In this document: positions 39,608 through 48,692 of the stretch, in pieces
Layout: every line of letters begins with the position of its first letter
Numbering within the stretch: the first letter of the stretch is position 1
Assembly: GCF_013404075.1 (NCBI RefSeq)
Contig: NZ_JACBJQ010000011.1
Location: 90,468-154,467 of the forward strand
Direction: 5' to 3'
DNA from: Mycolicibacterium vinylchloridicum
GTDB taxonomy: Bacteria; Actinomycetota; Actinomycetes; Mycobacteriales; Mycobacteriaceae
Length of the DNA stretch: 64,000 bases
Program-made: the position numbers and the translations under genes
Notes under the pieces: model-generated
Told to the model about the DNA's origin: nothing
Seen by the model: the letters and a program-made list of their open reading frames with translations, nothing else
Databases searched by the model: none

Positions 39608-40048
39608 GCTTCTCCTACCTTCACTCCTGCTTGGTCCCACGAAGGGACACGGTGGTCATTGCGCTGGTGTTCGGCCGTGTGGCCGAACGTTCAGCGCTGG
39701 CTGTCGCCGCCGCTCTTTACCTGTCCTGGTGCTCCGGCCCCCGCGGTCGGGTGTGTCGCCCTCACGCAGTCCCGAAGGCGCGGTGAAAAACCGTCGCGCT
39801 CCGAGGTTGGGACCGGACGCGCCCGTATGGGCGCCGGTCGTACACCTTGGGCGGCACGCTCCGTAAGGGGCGAATCCGGCTCAAGGCAACCCGAACAGTA
39901 TGCCCTAGATCGCGGCACCAGCCAAATCTGGCCTGAGCGCTATCCAAATCCCTGCACTGCCTGGTAGCGGGTCGGTTTGACCGTGCCGCAGGGGTGCGCG
40001 AGACGGGCCTTCGCCGACGAACTGAGGCCGTGACGGGCGGTGTGCCCG
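39608..40048 (-). promoter_or_regulatory. S10 operon promoter and long leader
   Basis: 441 bp without a gene. A promoter fits at TTGGCT (39925-39920), 17-nt spacer, CATACT (39902-39897) on the minus strand, giving an approximate start of transcription near 39890 and a leader of about 280 nt. The leader contains a perfect 8-bp hairpin with a four-base loop at 39669-39688 (GTTCGGCC/GGCCGAAC) and a smaller CGGT..ACCG stem near 39781-39793. These could be protein- or antitermination-related control elements; no L4 site is demonstrable by eye. Confidence 0.6.
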
Positions 40049-40390
40049 CTATCGGCCTCGTTTTGACTTGACGATCGCGAGGCGCTCCTGGAGCAGCACC
40101 TCGAGTTCCTCGATCGAGCGGCGCTCCCGCAGCATGTCCCAATGTGTGCGGGGGACCTTGACCTTCTTCTTCGGTTCGACGGGCTCACCGCCCTCGATGA
40201 GCCTGCCCTCCAGGCCGTTGCGGCAGTCCCAGGTGTCGGGAATCTCTGCGTCGTCGGCGAGGGTGATGTCGAACTCTTCACCGTTGGCGGTGCGATACCG
40301 CGCGATCCGGCGTGCCGCCAGATTGTCATTGCGGTCGGTCTCGTAACTCACGGACCCGAGGCGAGTGCCCCTCATTACCCGATCAGCCAT
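40049..40390 (-). CDS. rbpA: RNA polymerase-binding protein, RbpA family
   Basis: 113-aa actinobacterial transcription factor that binds RNA polymerase holoenzyme with group 1/2 sigma factors and stabilises open complexes. It begins MADRVMRGTRLGSVSYETDR, contains a core domain around residues 25-70 (ARYRTANGEEFDITLADDAEIPDTWDC split by a single retained Cys) and ends with the basic linker and sigma-interacting helix RTHWDMLRERRSIEELEVLLQERL. The ATG at 40390 restores the family N terminus. In M. tuberculosis the canonical rbpA (Rv2050) is far from the S10 genes, so this may be a second family member or a relocated one. Confidence 0.87.
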   Translation of the reverse strand: MADRVMRGTRLGSVSYETDRNDNLAARRIARYRTANGEEFDITLADDAEIPDTWDCRNGLEGRLIEGGEPVEPKKKVKVPRTHWDMLRERRSIEELEVLLQERLAIVKSKRGR

Positions 40391-40574
40391 CAGCGGCATG
40401 TCCTTTGTAGCGGGGCGGCGTGTACGCCCCGGCAATGCTCGCCAGACAGGTGACACCTTCGTGCACCAATGTAGCCCCATCGACAGAACCGCACCGCAGA
40501 CCGACCCGGGGGTCGGTCGTCCAGCGCGGCGGTTCGGGTGGCGAGTCGCCGGCAGAACTCGTGACAGTTACTGC

Positions 40575-40599
40575 CATATCGGCATAGCATGCCGATATG
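40575..40599. promoter_or_regulatory. Perfect palindrome overlapping a start codon, probable operator
   Basis: CATATCGGCAT (40575-40585), 3-nt spacer, ATGCCGATATG (40589-40599): an 11-bp perfect inverted repeat whose last three bases are the ATG of the following gene. It could be the operator for the TetR gene at the end of the operon or a translational hairpin. Confidence 0.65.
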
Positions 40600-41658
40600 T
40601 ATCGAGTGATCCAGTGGGCAACCGGCGGTGTGGGCAAAGCGGCGATCCAGGGGGTGCTGCGCCATCCCGAGCTCAAGCTTGTCGGCTGCTGGGTGCACAG
40701 CGCCGACAAGCACGGCCGAGACGTCGGCGAGGTGATCGGTGAAGCCCCGATCGGGGTGGCGGCGACGACCGACGTCGACGAGCTGCTCGCGCTGGACGCC
40801 GACTGCGTCATGTACTCCCCCATGCTGCCCGACGATCAGGTCGTCGCGAAGATCCTGCGCTCGGGCAAGAACGTGGTGACCCCGGTCGGCTGGGTGTATC
40901 CGGATCGGCAGAACCCGGGAGTGCAGGCCCTCGAGGAGGCCTGCACGGCGGGCAACTCCACACTGCACGGCTCCGGTATCCACCCCGGCGGCATCACCGA
41001 GCGCTTCCCGCTGATGATCTCCTCGCTGACGGCGGCGATCACCCACGTCCGGGCCGAGGAGTTCTCCGATATCCGCACCTACAACGCGCCACTGGTGGTG
41101 CGAGAGGTGATGGGATTCGGCCTGACCCCCGAGCAGGCGATGAGTGGACCCATCGCCGCCCTGCTGGAAGCCGGCTTCAAACAATCGGTGCGGATGGTCG
41201 CCGACCAATTGGGCTTCCGCGCCGACCCGCACATTCGCTCGACCCAGGAGGTGGCCGTCGCCGTCACCGGAACCGACGAGCTCGTGGTCCCGATGGAGGC
41301 GGGCACCGTGGCCGCGCGCCGGTTCAAGTGGCAGGCCATCGTCGATGATCAGCCCGTCGTCACCGCCGCGGTGAACTGGCTGATGTGCGATGTGGAGCTC
41401 GACCCGCCGTGGACGCTCGGCGAGAAGGGCGAGCGCTTCGAGGTGGAGGTCACCGGCGACTGCGACGTATCGCTGACCTTCAAAGGCCTGCAACCCGAAA
41501 CGGTCGAAGAGGGCCTCAAGCGCAATCCGGGTGTGGTGGCCACCGCCAATCACTGCATCAGCGCCATCCCCTACGTCTGCGAAGCCGGACCGGGCATCAA
41601 GACCTATCTGGACCTGCCTCTCATCGCCGGCCGAGCCGCCCCGAACTTGGCACGCTGA
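40597..41658 (+). CDS. NAD(P)-dependent dehydrogenase, DapB-like N-terminal domain
   Basis: 353-aa oxidoreductase with an N-terminal Rossmann domain (VIQWATGGVGKAAIQGVLRHP) and a central segment VTPVGWVYPD/GSGIHPGG resembling dihydrodipicolinate-reductase-type and 2,4-diaminopentanoate dehydrogenase-like proteins that are numerous in mycobacteria. Substrate unknown. First of four co-directional genes (VOC, SDR, TetR follow, spaced 2 bp or overlapping), which looks like a small catabolic operon. The start codon is part of a perfect palindrome. Confidence 0.75.
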   Translation: MYRVIQWATGGVGKAAIQGVLRHPELKLVGCWVHSADKHGRDVGEVIGEAPIGVAATTDVDELLALDADCVMYSPMLPDDQVVAKILRSGKNVVTPVGWVYPDRQNPGVQALEEACTAGNSTLHGSGIHPGGITERFPLMISSLTAAITHVRAEEFSDIRTYNAPLVVREVMGFGLTPEQAMSGPIAALLEAGFKQSVRMVADQLGFRADPHIRSTQEVAVAVTGTDELVVPMEAGTVAARRFKWQAIVDDQPVVTAAVNWLMCDVELDPPWTLGEKGERFEVEVTGDCDVSLTFKGLQPETVEEGLKRNPGVVATANHCISAIPYVCEAGPGIKTYLDLPLIAGRAAPNLAR

Positions 41659-41660
41659 CC

Positions 41661-42131
41661 GTGGAAAGTCTTGGCGATCTTCGCTTTTCCCACCTCGTCG
41701 TCGGCGTCACCGACATGGAGCGGGCCCTGCAGTTCTATCGCGGATTGCTGGGCATGGACGTGGTGTTCGACCAGACACTGTCGGGCGAATCGTTCGACCA
41801 CGCACTCGGCAGCGGTGGCGAGAACCAGGGCCGGGCGGTGGGCGGTCTGATCGGCGGGGTGATGCTGGAGCTGCTTTCACTCGGCCCCGACAGTCGTCCG
41901 GCCAAGAGGTCCTTCGTCGGCAACCAGAACATCTCACTGTCGGTCACCGACCTCGACGGCACCTACCGCCGGGTGCAGGATGCGGGCTATCAGCCTGATC
42001 AGGCGCCGTTCGAGATCGCCGGGGTGCGAATGTTTTTCGTCAAGGATCCCGACGGCACCGCGGTGGAGTTCATCGAATTCCCCGGTGCTGCACGAACATC
42101 GGAGGAACTGCATCGTGGCCCCGCACATTGA
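41661..42131 (+). CDS. Glyoxalase/VOC superfamily protein
   Basis: 156-aa single-unit VOC protein: FSHLVVGVTDMERALQFYRGLLGMDV (first beta-alpha-beta-beta-beta half) and NISLSVTDLDGTYRRVQDAG ... FFVKDPDGTAVEFIEF (second half with the metal-ligand-type Glu). GTG start 2 bp after the preceding stop; no strong ribosome-binding site, consistent with coupling. The 3' end overlaps the SDR start by 17 bp. Reaction unknown; members include dioxygenases, epimerases and lyases. Confidence 0.8.
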   Translation: MESLGDLRFSHLVVGVTDMERALQFYRGLLGMDVVFDQTLSGESFDHALGSGGENQGRAVGGLIGGVMLELLSLGPDSRPAKRSFVGNQNISLSVTDLDGTYRRVQDAGYQPDQAPFEIAGVRMFFVKDPDGTAVEFIEFPGAARTSEELHRGPAH

Positions 42132-42903
42132 TCGGAGTTATTGGCATCCGGGGTCACTGACCGGCGTCCGGGTGATCGTTACCGGCGCCGCCCGGGGCGT
42201 GGGCCGAGGCGTCACCGCGGCGCTGCTCGAGCGGGGTGCGACGGTACTGATGGTCGACCGCGATCCGGCGGTGGCCGACGTCGCCGGGGAATTCGACGCC
42301 GGCGATCGCGCCACGGCGCTGGTGGCCGACCTGTGCGACCGGTCGAGCTACCAGCGCATCGTCGACGAGGCGGTGCGGGTGATGGGCGGTATCGACGCGC
42401 TGATCAACAACGCCATCGCCACCAATGAACCCAAGCCGTTCACCGACATCACCCAGGAGGACTTCGACCTCGTCTTCGACACCGGACCGCGGGCCACGTT
42501 GTTCCTGATGCAGGCGGCCTACCCGGTGCTCAAGGCGGCCGGCGGTGGGTCCATCGTGAATTTCGGGTCCGGCGCCGGAACCGGCGGGCAGAAGACCTTC
42601 GGCGCGTACGCCGGATCCAAGGAGGCCGTCCGCGGGATCTCCAAAGTCGCTGCGCTGGAATGGGGTAAGGACAATATTCGGGTGAACGTCGTGTGCCCCT
42701 TCGCCCAATCCGACGGCGTCGCCGGCTGGAGCGACGAGTTCCCGGACGTTTACCACAAGATCGTGCGCGGCATCCCACTGCGCCGGATCGGCGACACACA
42801 TTCCGATATCGGGCCGATGGTCGCGTTTCTGGTTAGTCCCGATGCGTCGTATCTGACCGCGCAAACCATCCACGTCGACGGCGGCATGGGAATGTACCGG
42901 TGA
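42115..42903 (+). CDS. Short-chain dehydrogenase/reductase
   Basis: 262-aa SDR. The GTG at 42115 is selected because GGAGG lies 9 nt upstream; the protein then runs VAPHIDRSYW before the Rossmann motif VTGAARGVGRGV. Also visible: NNAIATN, SIVNFGSGAG and the catalytic YAGSKEAVRG (Tyr and Lys). It ends with a typical GG-M-MYR C terminus (HVDGGMGMYR). Overlaps the VOC gene upstream and the TetR gene downstream (GTGA). Confidence 0.87.
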   Translation: MAPHIDRSYWHPGSLTGVRVIVTGAARGVGRGVTAALLERGATVLMVDRDPAVADVAGEFDAGDRATALVADLCDRSSYQRIVDEAVRVMGGIDALINNAIATNEPKPFTDITQEDFDLVFDTGPRATLFLMQAAYPVLKAAGGGSIVNFGSGAGTGGQKTFGAYAGSKEAVRGISKVAALEWGKDNIRVNVVCPFAQSDGVAGWSDEFPDVYHKIVRGIPLRRIGDTHSDIGPMVAFLVSPDASYLTAQTIHVDGGMGMYR

Positions 42904-43511
42904 CCAGCCCGCCCGCCGAACGGCCGCCGACACTGCGCGACCGGCAGCGGGCGCAGGTGCGTGCCGACATCCACGCGGCCGCGTATCGGCTCTTCGCCGC
43001 AAGGGGATTCGGCAACGTCACCACAGAGGACATCGCCGCCGAAGCATCGGTGTCACCGCGGACGTTCTTCCGGCACGTGGCCACCAAGGAGGACCTGCTG
43101 CTGGGTGCGGTGCAACGCGGGAATGCCGCGATCGCTTCACTGCTGGCGCGCCGCCCGGCCGGTGAATCGCCGGACGTCGCGCTGGCGGCCGCGATCGTCA
43201 GCCGGGTCGACTCGTTCGAGGATGTCGACCTGGAGAACTGGCGCGCGGCCATCCTCACCGCCCCCGAGCTGCTGGATCGGGCGACTCTGTTGTCCGCCGC
43301 CGAGCGCGAGCAGATGGTGCAGCTGGTGGCCGCGCGAATGGCTGTGGATCCGGCCGAGGACAGCCGTCCCGGATTGCTGGTCCAACTCTCCTTCGCCGCA
43401 GCCGATTTCGCCTTCCAGCGATGGGTCCGGGAGCGCGGAACCCGGCGCCGGCCGCTGGCATCGGATGTCTCAGAGGCCCTGGCCGTCGTAGCCCATCCCC
43501 GCTGGGGCTAG
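42900..43511 (+). CDS. TetR-family transcriptional regulator
   Basis: 203 aa. N-terminal HTH: RADIHAAAYRLFAARGFGNV, then TTEDIAAEASVSPRTFFRHVATKEDLLL. The C-terminal ligand domain is not family-assignable. GTG start overlapping the SDR stop. Being last in the operon, it probably regulates it; the palindrome at 40575-40599 is the obvious candidate target. The 3' end overlaps the convergent esterase gene by 4 bp. Confidence 0.88.
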   Translation: MTSPPAERPPTLRDRQRAQVRADIHAAAYRLFAARGFGNVTTEDIAAEASVSPRTFFRHVATKEDLLLGAVQRGNAAIASLLARRPAGESPDVALAAAIVSRVDSFEDVDLENWRAAILTAPELLDRATLLSAAEREQMVQLVAARMAVDPAEDSRPGLLVQLSFAAADFAFQRWVRERGTRRRPLASDVSEALAVVAHPRWG

Positions 43512-45130
43512 CGGGCCCCCTTCAGCGTCGCCCAGAACGGGCAATTGTGGCGGGCGCCGAAATCTTCTGTGAGCGTGAGCTGCGCGGTCTGCAACGACAT
43601 CCTCTTCGCGGCCCCGTCAGTGCCCAACTGCGGCCACTCCGGCAGTCCGGATACCGCCGGGTTGCCGTCTTTCACGAATTGGCTCCAGTACGCCACCATC
43701 TGGTCGGAGAGTTCGCGTTGTGCCGGGTTGAGTGGCGGGGCGCCACCGACGTCGAACAAGTACCTCAACTCCAGTGAGTGGCTGGCGCCCACCGGGAATG
43801 GCACTACGCGCAACGGATCCGGGGCCGGCGCGGTCCGATCGTTGAACTCGTAGGCGTATACCGGGTTGGTGCGCGCCAGACCGGATGCGATTCGGTCTGT
43901 CGGACAGGCGAATACGCTGTCGGTGACCGCGGCGGAGTAGGCCAGGCCTTCGTTGCCGCCGAACACGTCGAGCGGATAGTGCTGAGCCACGGCGGGGGCG
44001 TCGGGGCCGAACGTGTCGGCCAGCAACTTCGGATAGGGCGGCAGACCGCGGTCTTTGAGATATTGCAGTGCGGCGAACATCGCGAATTCGTCACCGTTGC
44101 TGCCGATCAGGACGGGAATCCTGGGCATAGCACCCAGCGCGATATCGGTCATCGGGTCGACGGGAAGGCGATCGGTTCCGGTGACCGGTCCGGTGAGCTT
44201 GTCAGGCCCGAACCCGACATACAGTGGGGCGCTCTGTAACTCCTTGACCGGCCGCGACCGCAAGCATTCCGCGATCGCCGCAGGATCCGAGCAGCCGACG
44301 CTGGTCGCGTACTCGGCGCTGACCCGTTCGGCGGTGGCACGGTCGGCCTGCGCCTGACACGGCCCGCTCTGCAGGATCGCGGCCCGGAACAGCCCCGCAG
44401 ATTCCGGCGCGACCAGGTGGTCGCACACCGACATCGCGCCCGCCGACTCGCCGGCGATCGTGACTTTTGTTGGGTCACCGCCGAATTCGGCGATGTTGTC
44501 ACGGACCCACCGCAATGCCGCCTGTTGGTCAGCCAATCCGTAGTTGCCGACATCCCCGTCGGGGCTCAGCGCCGGATGTGCCAGGAACCCGAGGGTGCCC
44601 AGCCGGTAGTTGACGGTGACGACGACGATATCGCCCTGGGTTGCCAGCCACCGGGCGTCGTAGATATCGGCGCTGCCGTTGAGGAAACCGCCACCGTGGA
44701 TCCACACCATCACCGGTTTCCGGCTCGAGCGGCCGGCGCCATCGGGGGTCCAGATGTTGAGGTTCAGGCAGTCCTCACCGGTGGGGCGACCGTAGTCGGG
44801 ATCGAAGCTGGTGTCCTGGACGCACCGAAGGCCCGGCTTGGTGGCGTCACGCACGCCCGGCCAGGGTGCGGCCGGCTGCGGCGGCTGAAAACGGTGCGGG
44901 CCGGCGGGGGCGGCGGCGTACGGAACGCCGTTGAACACCCGGTAGCCGGGGGCCACGACACCGCGCACCGCTCCGTCCGCGGTCTGCACCACCGCAGGTC
45001 CGGCCTGCGCGGCAGGGGCCTGCTGCCGGGGCGTAGCCGTGACGCCCTGACTACACCCGACGAGCAAGGCCAGGGAAACCACCAGGCCCATCGCGCGCCG
45101 AAAGCGTCGGCCACTCGATCGGTCTCGCAC
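43508..45130 (-). CDS. Type B carboxylesterase, predicted lipoprotein
   Basis: 540-aa alpha/beta-hydrolase. Signal sequence with lipobox LVGC (Cys26) predicts a lipid-anchored surface enzyme. The oxyanion-hole HGGG is at residues 145-148 and the nucleophile Ser229 in GESAGAMS; the catalytic Glu and His appear as GSNGDEFAM and GASHSLELRYLF. GTG start. Family members hydrolyse esters of lipids or xenobiotics; related mycobacterial genes are named lipT. Divergent from the P450 gene across 154 bp. Confidence 0.88.
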   Translation of the reverse strand: MRDRSSGRRFRRAMGLVVSLALLVGCSQGVTATPRQQAPAAQAGPAVVQTADGAVRGVVAPGYRVFNGVPYAAAPAGPHRFQPPQPAAPWPGVRDATKPGLRCVQDTSFDPDYGRPTGEDCLNLNIWTPDGAGRSSRKPVMVWIHGGGFLNGSADIYDARWLATQGDIVVVTVNYRLGTLGFLAHPALSPDGDVGNYGLADQQAALRWVRDNIAEFGGDPTKVTIAGESAGAMSVCDHLVAPESAGLFRAAILQSGPCQAQADRATAERVSAEYATSVGCSDPAAIAECLRSRPVKELQSAPLYVGFGPDKLTGPVTGTDRLPVDPMTDIALGAMPRIPVLIGSNGDEFAMFAALQYLKDRGLPPYPKLLADTFGPDAPAVAQHYPLDVFGGNEGLAYSAAVTDSVFACPTDRIASGLARTNPVYAYEFNDRTAPAPDPLRVVPFPVGASHSLELRYLFDVGGAPPLNPAQRELSDQMVAYWSQFVKDGNPAVSGLPEWPQLGTDGAAKRMSLQTAQLTLTEDFGARHNCPFWATLKGAR

Positions 45131-45284
45131 GAGATCCGAGCCTACGCGGATGCCTGCCCAACCGATGACCTGGCAATTAGCACCAATCCCCTACCACCTG
45201 GCACAATCGCCCCAATACTGAAACCTGACACCCGTCAACTTTCTTTTGATACAACCGAGCGGTAGCACCCAGCGAGGAGACCCG

Positions 45285-46535
45285 ATGACGTCCCGGATCA
45301 TGGACAAGGCGGCACGCGTTCTGGCCAGCCCGATGGGCTACACCGACGAGAAGCGGATGCACGAGTCTCTCGCTCATCTGCGCGCGAACGCTCCCGTGTC
45401 CTGGGTCGAAACCGAGGCGTACCGGCCGTTCTGGGCGATCACCAAGCACGCCGACATCATGGACATCGAGCGACAGAACGATCTGTTCACCAACGATCCG
45501 CGCCCGCTGCTGACGATCGCCGAAGCCGACGACGCACTGCGCGCGCAGCTGGAGGCCGGGATCGGCCTGCGCACGCTGATCCACATGGACGATCCGCACC
45601 ACCGCGACATGCGCAAGATCGGTGCGGACTGGTTTCGGCCGAAAGCGATGCGCGCCCTGAAAGCTCGCTGCGACGAGCTGGCAAAGATCTACGTGGACAA
45701 CATGCTCGAGCAGGGGCCCGAGCTGGACTTCGTCCAGGAGATCGCGGTCAAGTATCCGCTCTACATCATTCTGACCTTGCTGGGCCTGCCCGAGTCGGAC
45801 TTCCCCCGCATGCTCAAGCTGACCCAGGAGATGTTCGGCGGCGACGACACCGAATTACAGCGCGGCGGCAAAACCGACGACATGCTGGCGGTGCTGCTCG
45901 ACTTCTTCAAGTACTTCGCCGCGTTGACCGCATCCCGCCGCGAGCACCCGACCGAGGACCTCAGCTCGGCGATCGCCAACGCCACCATCGACGGTCAGCC
46001 GCTGTCCGATATGGACACCGCCTCGTATTACGTGATCGTGGCCAGCGCCGGCCATGACACCACCAGCGCCGGAATCGCCGGCGGGCTACTGGAACTCATT
46101 CGCAACCCCGGTGAACTGCAGCGGCTGCAAAACGATCCGGGCCTGATGGGCACCGCGGTCGAGGAGATGATCCGCTGTGTGGTCCCGGTCAAGGAATTCA
46201 TGCGGACCGCCCAGGCCGACACCGAGGTCCGTGGCGTACCCATCGCCAAGGGCGAAGCGGTTCTGCTGTCCTATGTTTCGGCCAACCGCGACGAGGAGGT
46301 CTTCGACGACCCGATGCGCTTCGACGTCGGCCGCGACCCCAACAAGCACCTGTCCTTCGGCTACGGTGTGCACTTCTGTCTCGGAGCGGCGCTGGCCCGG
46401 ATGGAAATGCACAGCTTCTTCTCCGAGCTCGTCCCTCGGATCAATTCCATCGAACTGGCCGGCGAGCCGGAACTGATGGCCACGACGTTCGTCGGCGGCC
46501 TCAAACGCCTGCCGATTCGCTACTCGCTGAAGTGA
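45285..46535 (+). CDS. Cytochrome P450
   Basis: 416-aa soluble P450. Heme-binding FGYGVHFCLGAALARME places the thiolate at about Cys365; the I-helix oxygen-activation motif is SAGHDTTSAG; ExxR appears as EEMIR of the EMIRCVVPVKEFMRTA segment region. The ATG at 45285 has GAGGAGACCCG directly upstream; an in-frame start 39 bp earlier lacks such a site. CYP family number cannot be given by eye; the sequence has the look of CYP107/108/189-like monooxygenases of lipids or terpenoids. Convergent TetR gene overlaps its 3' end by 35 bp. Confidence 0.92.
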   Translation: MTSRIMDKAARVLASPMGYTDEKRMHESLAHLRANAPVSWVETEAYRPFWAITKHADIMDIERQNDLFTNDPRPLLTIAEADDALRAQLEAGIGLRTLIHMDDPHHRDMRKIGADWFRPKAMRALKARCDELAKIYVDNMLEQGPELDFVQEIAVKYPLYIILTLLGLPESDFPRMLKLTQEMFGGDDTELQRGGKTDDMLAVLLDFFKYFAALTASRREHPTEDLSSAIANATIDGQPLSDMDTASYYVIVASAGHDTTSAGIAGGLLELIRNPGELQRLQNDPGLMGTAVEEMIRCVVPVKEFMRTAQADTEVRGVPIAKGEAVLLSYVSANRDEEVFDDPMRFDVGRDPNKHLSFGYGVHFCLGAALARMEMHSFFSELVPRINSIELAGEPELMATTFVGGLKRLPIRYSLK

Positions 46536-47151
46536 TTTCGTTGACGCGGTTGACGGCCAGGAAGCCGTCCACAGCGGCGCGGGCACATTCGCGGTAGTCG
46601 AAATCGGCCAGCGTGCTGATCCGCCCGGCAACCAGCGGCCCGATCAGCAGCATGATGGCCTGAGCGCGGTCCACATTGCCGAGTTCCCGTTGTGCATCGG
46701 GACTGTCGAAGATCGCGTCGAACGGCGCACCGTACTGCTGGGCGACCCGCTCGCGCAGTGTGCGCACCTCGGGGCTGTCGGTGTCCTCGGTTCTGCCCGG
46801 CATGTGCTCCATGTCCGGACCCAGCGCCAGCCAATACGTGGCCGTCAGCAGGATCGGCGTCTCGGAGATGAGGTCGGCCTGCGCTTGCATCAGGGCCACC
46901 AGGCGCTCCCGCAGCGTTCCCGACTCCGGCGGCATCGGCGCGGGTGGGATCAGACTGTGGAAGGCGGCCGCCAGCAGGTCATTGCCGCTGGGAAAATGCC
47001 GGTAGAGCGTCGCCCTGGCGACGTTGGCGCCACGTGTGACGGCATCGACGGTGACCGCGCTCGGGCCGCCCGTGCGCAGCAATGCCGTTGCCGCGTCCAG
47101 CAACCGCGCGCGCGAACGCGCAGGTCTGGGATCGCTGCGGCGGCTCGTCAT
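46501..47151 (-). CDS. TetR-family transcriptional regulator
   Basis: 216 aa from the ATG at 47151 (AAGGAA 8-9 nt upstream). HTH: RARLLDAATALLRTGGPSAV, then TVDAVTRGANVARATLYRHFPSGNDLL. Large variable C-terminal domain. Sits between the P450 gene (tail to tail, 35-bp overlap) and mftG (101-bp gap). Could control either the P450/esterase pair or be autonomous; it is not the mycofactocin regulator, which lies at 53839. Confidence 0.87.
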   Translation of the reverse strand: MTSRRSDPRPARSRARLLDAATALLRTGGPSAVTVDAVTRGANVARATLYRHFPSGNDLLAAAFHSLIPPAPMPPESGTLRERLVALMQAQADLISETPILLTATYWLALGPDMEHMPGRTEDTDSPEVRTLRERVAQQYGAPFDAIFDSPDAQRELGNVDRAQAIMLLIGPLVAGRISTLADFDYRECARAAVDGFLAVNRVNEITSASSESAGV

Positions 47152-47251
47152 GGCCCAGTTCCTTTCCGCGACGTGTCCCAATGTCTCGTCATCTTCGCCT
47201 CATCCGGCCCGACTAGAGTACCGATTGGCTCGGTTGCCGAGATAAGGCTGC

Positions 47252-48688
47252 TCAGGCAACGAACTCGGCAGCACGGTGTCCGATCATGGCGATCGTCGCG
47301 TGCGGCCCGCGGCCGGTGATGTGCGGCAGCACCGAGCCGTCCACCACCCAGAGGTTCTCGATCCCCCGTACCCGGCAGCGTGCGTCGACCACGGCGTGCT
47401 CGTCGCTGTCGGTACCCATGGGCGCGGTGCCACACAGATGTTGCGAGGTGGACCACATCGGCTCGCCGAGTTGGGTTGTGGCACCCAGTATTTCGGTGGC
47501 CAGCGCACACCCTTGCCGCAGTGCGGCCACGTCGTCCGCGGCGCTGTCGTAGCGTTGCTCGATCAGCGGCGGCACCGCCGGGTCGGCTGACAGCAGGGAA
47601 AGGCGGCCGCGGGCGCGCGGCGCCATCAACGCCACGCCCAGGTGTGGCCAGTCCGGACGGCCCACCGAGCCGTCGCCGACCATCGCGATGAACCCGCCGG
47701 TGTAGGGCCGGATCTCGACACCGTCGGCGACCAACACGACCTCGAGCACCGGTCGATGAGCCGCCACGGTCCAGGTGGTGGGCAGCACCCACTCCGGGTG
47801 ATCGGAGGTGCGTCGGCCCACCGGCAGATCGGCCACCACCGCGACTCCTGCGGTGCGCAGGTCGGCGGCGGGTCCGATCCCCGACAACATCAGCAGGTGC
47901 GCGGATCCGATGGCGCCCGCCGAAAGCACGACCCGGTCGGCCTCGAGAACGGCAGGCCCCGCCGGCCCGAGAGTCTCGACGCCCACCACCCGGGCGCCCG
48001 AGAACCGCAGCCGCACCACCCGGGTGCGGGCCAGCACCGTCAGGTTGGGCCGGGCTGCCGCGGATTCCAGGAACGCCGCACCTGGGCCGGTGCGGATCCC
48101 GTCGACGATGTTCAGCGGCACGGCCCCGATTCCCGGCGGCGCATTCTCCCCGGCCGGCTCTGCGTTGAGGTCAGGTAACCAGCGCAGGCCGGCGGCTCGC
48201 ACAGCTTCGACGAAAGCTGCTGTGCTGCCGACGAACTCGTGGGTTCTCCGAATCGTGATCGGGCCGCCGTCGGCACGATCGGGAAAGTCGAGATCGGTCT
48301 CGATGGCCCGGTAGTGCCGCTGGACGTCCGGCCAGGACCAACCGGGGATGGCGGGACCGTCGAAGTCCGCGGGCAGCGCCCGGCAGAAGTATCCGCCGTT
48401 CACTGCACCGGAGCCCCCGACGGTTGCGCCTCGCACGATGTCGGCGCCGCGCGGTGGTTCGGCAGTCAGCTCGGTCCGGTAGCGCTGAGCCAGCGGGCTG
48501 GCGGCTCCGATCGGCAGCTGCAGTCCGTTGTGGGTGAGCTCTCGGACGCCGGGCTCATCGGGCCCGGGGCCGGCTTCGACGACGGTGACCCGGCGAGCGG
48601 GGTCGGCCGAGAGGCGTTCGGCGAGGACCGATCCGGCGCTACCGGCACCGACGATCAGAACGTCGCTGTGCGTGCTGTGGTCGACCAC
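47252..48688 (-). CDS. mftG: Mycofactocin system GMC-family oxidoreductase MftG
   Basis: 478-aa FAD enzyme of the glucose-methanol-choline family. N-terminal dinucleotide motif VLIVGAGSAGSVLAERL; the GMC active-site region near the C terminus reads QHLCGTAPMGTDSDEHAVVD ... LWVVDGSVLPHITGRGPHATIAMIG split by conserved His. In M. smegmatis MftG helps reoxidise mycofactocinol to the respiratory chain during alcohol growth. GTG start 4 bp after mftF. Last gene of the mftA-G series. Confidence 0.93.
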   Translation of the reverse strand: MVDHSTHSDVLIVGAGSAGSVLAERLSADPARRVTVVEAGPGPDEPGVRELTHNGLQLPIGAASPLAQRYRTELTAEPPRGADIVRGATVGGSGAVNGGYFCRALPADFDGPAIPGWSWPDVQRHYRAIETDLDFPDRADGGPITIRRTHEFVGSTAAFVEAVRAAGLRWLPDLNAEPAGENAPPGIGAVPLNIVDGIRTGPGAAFLESAAARPNLTVLARTRVVRLRFSGARVVGVETLGPAGPAVLEADRVVLSAGAIGSAHLLMLSGIGPAADLRTAGVAVVADLPVGRRTSDHPEWVLPTTWTVAAHRPVLEVVLVADGVEIRPYTGGFIAMVGDGSVGRPDWPHLGVALMAPRARGRLSLLSADPAVPPLIEQRYDSAADDVAALRQGCALATEILGATTQLGEPMWSTSQHLCGTAPMGTDSDEHAVVDARCRVRGIENLWVVDGSVLPHITGRGPHATIAMIGHRAAEFVA

Positions 48689-48692
48689 AAAG

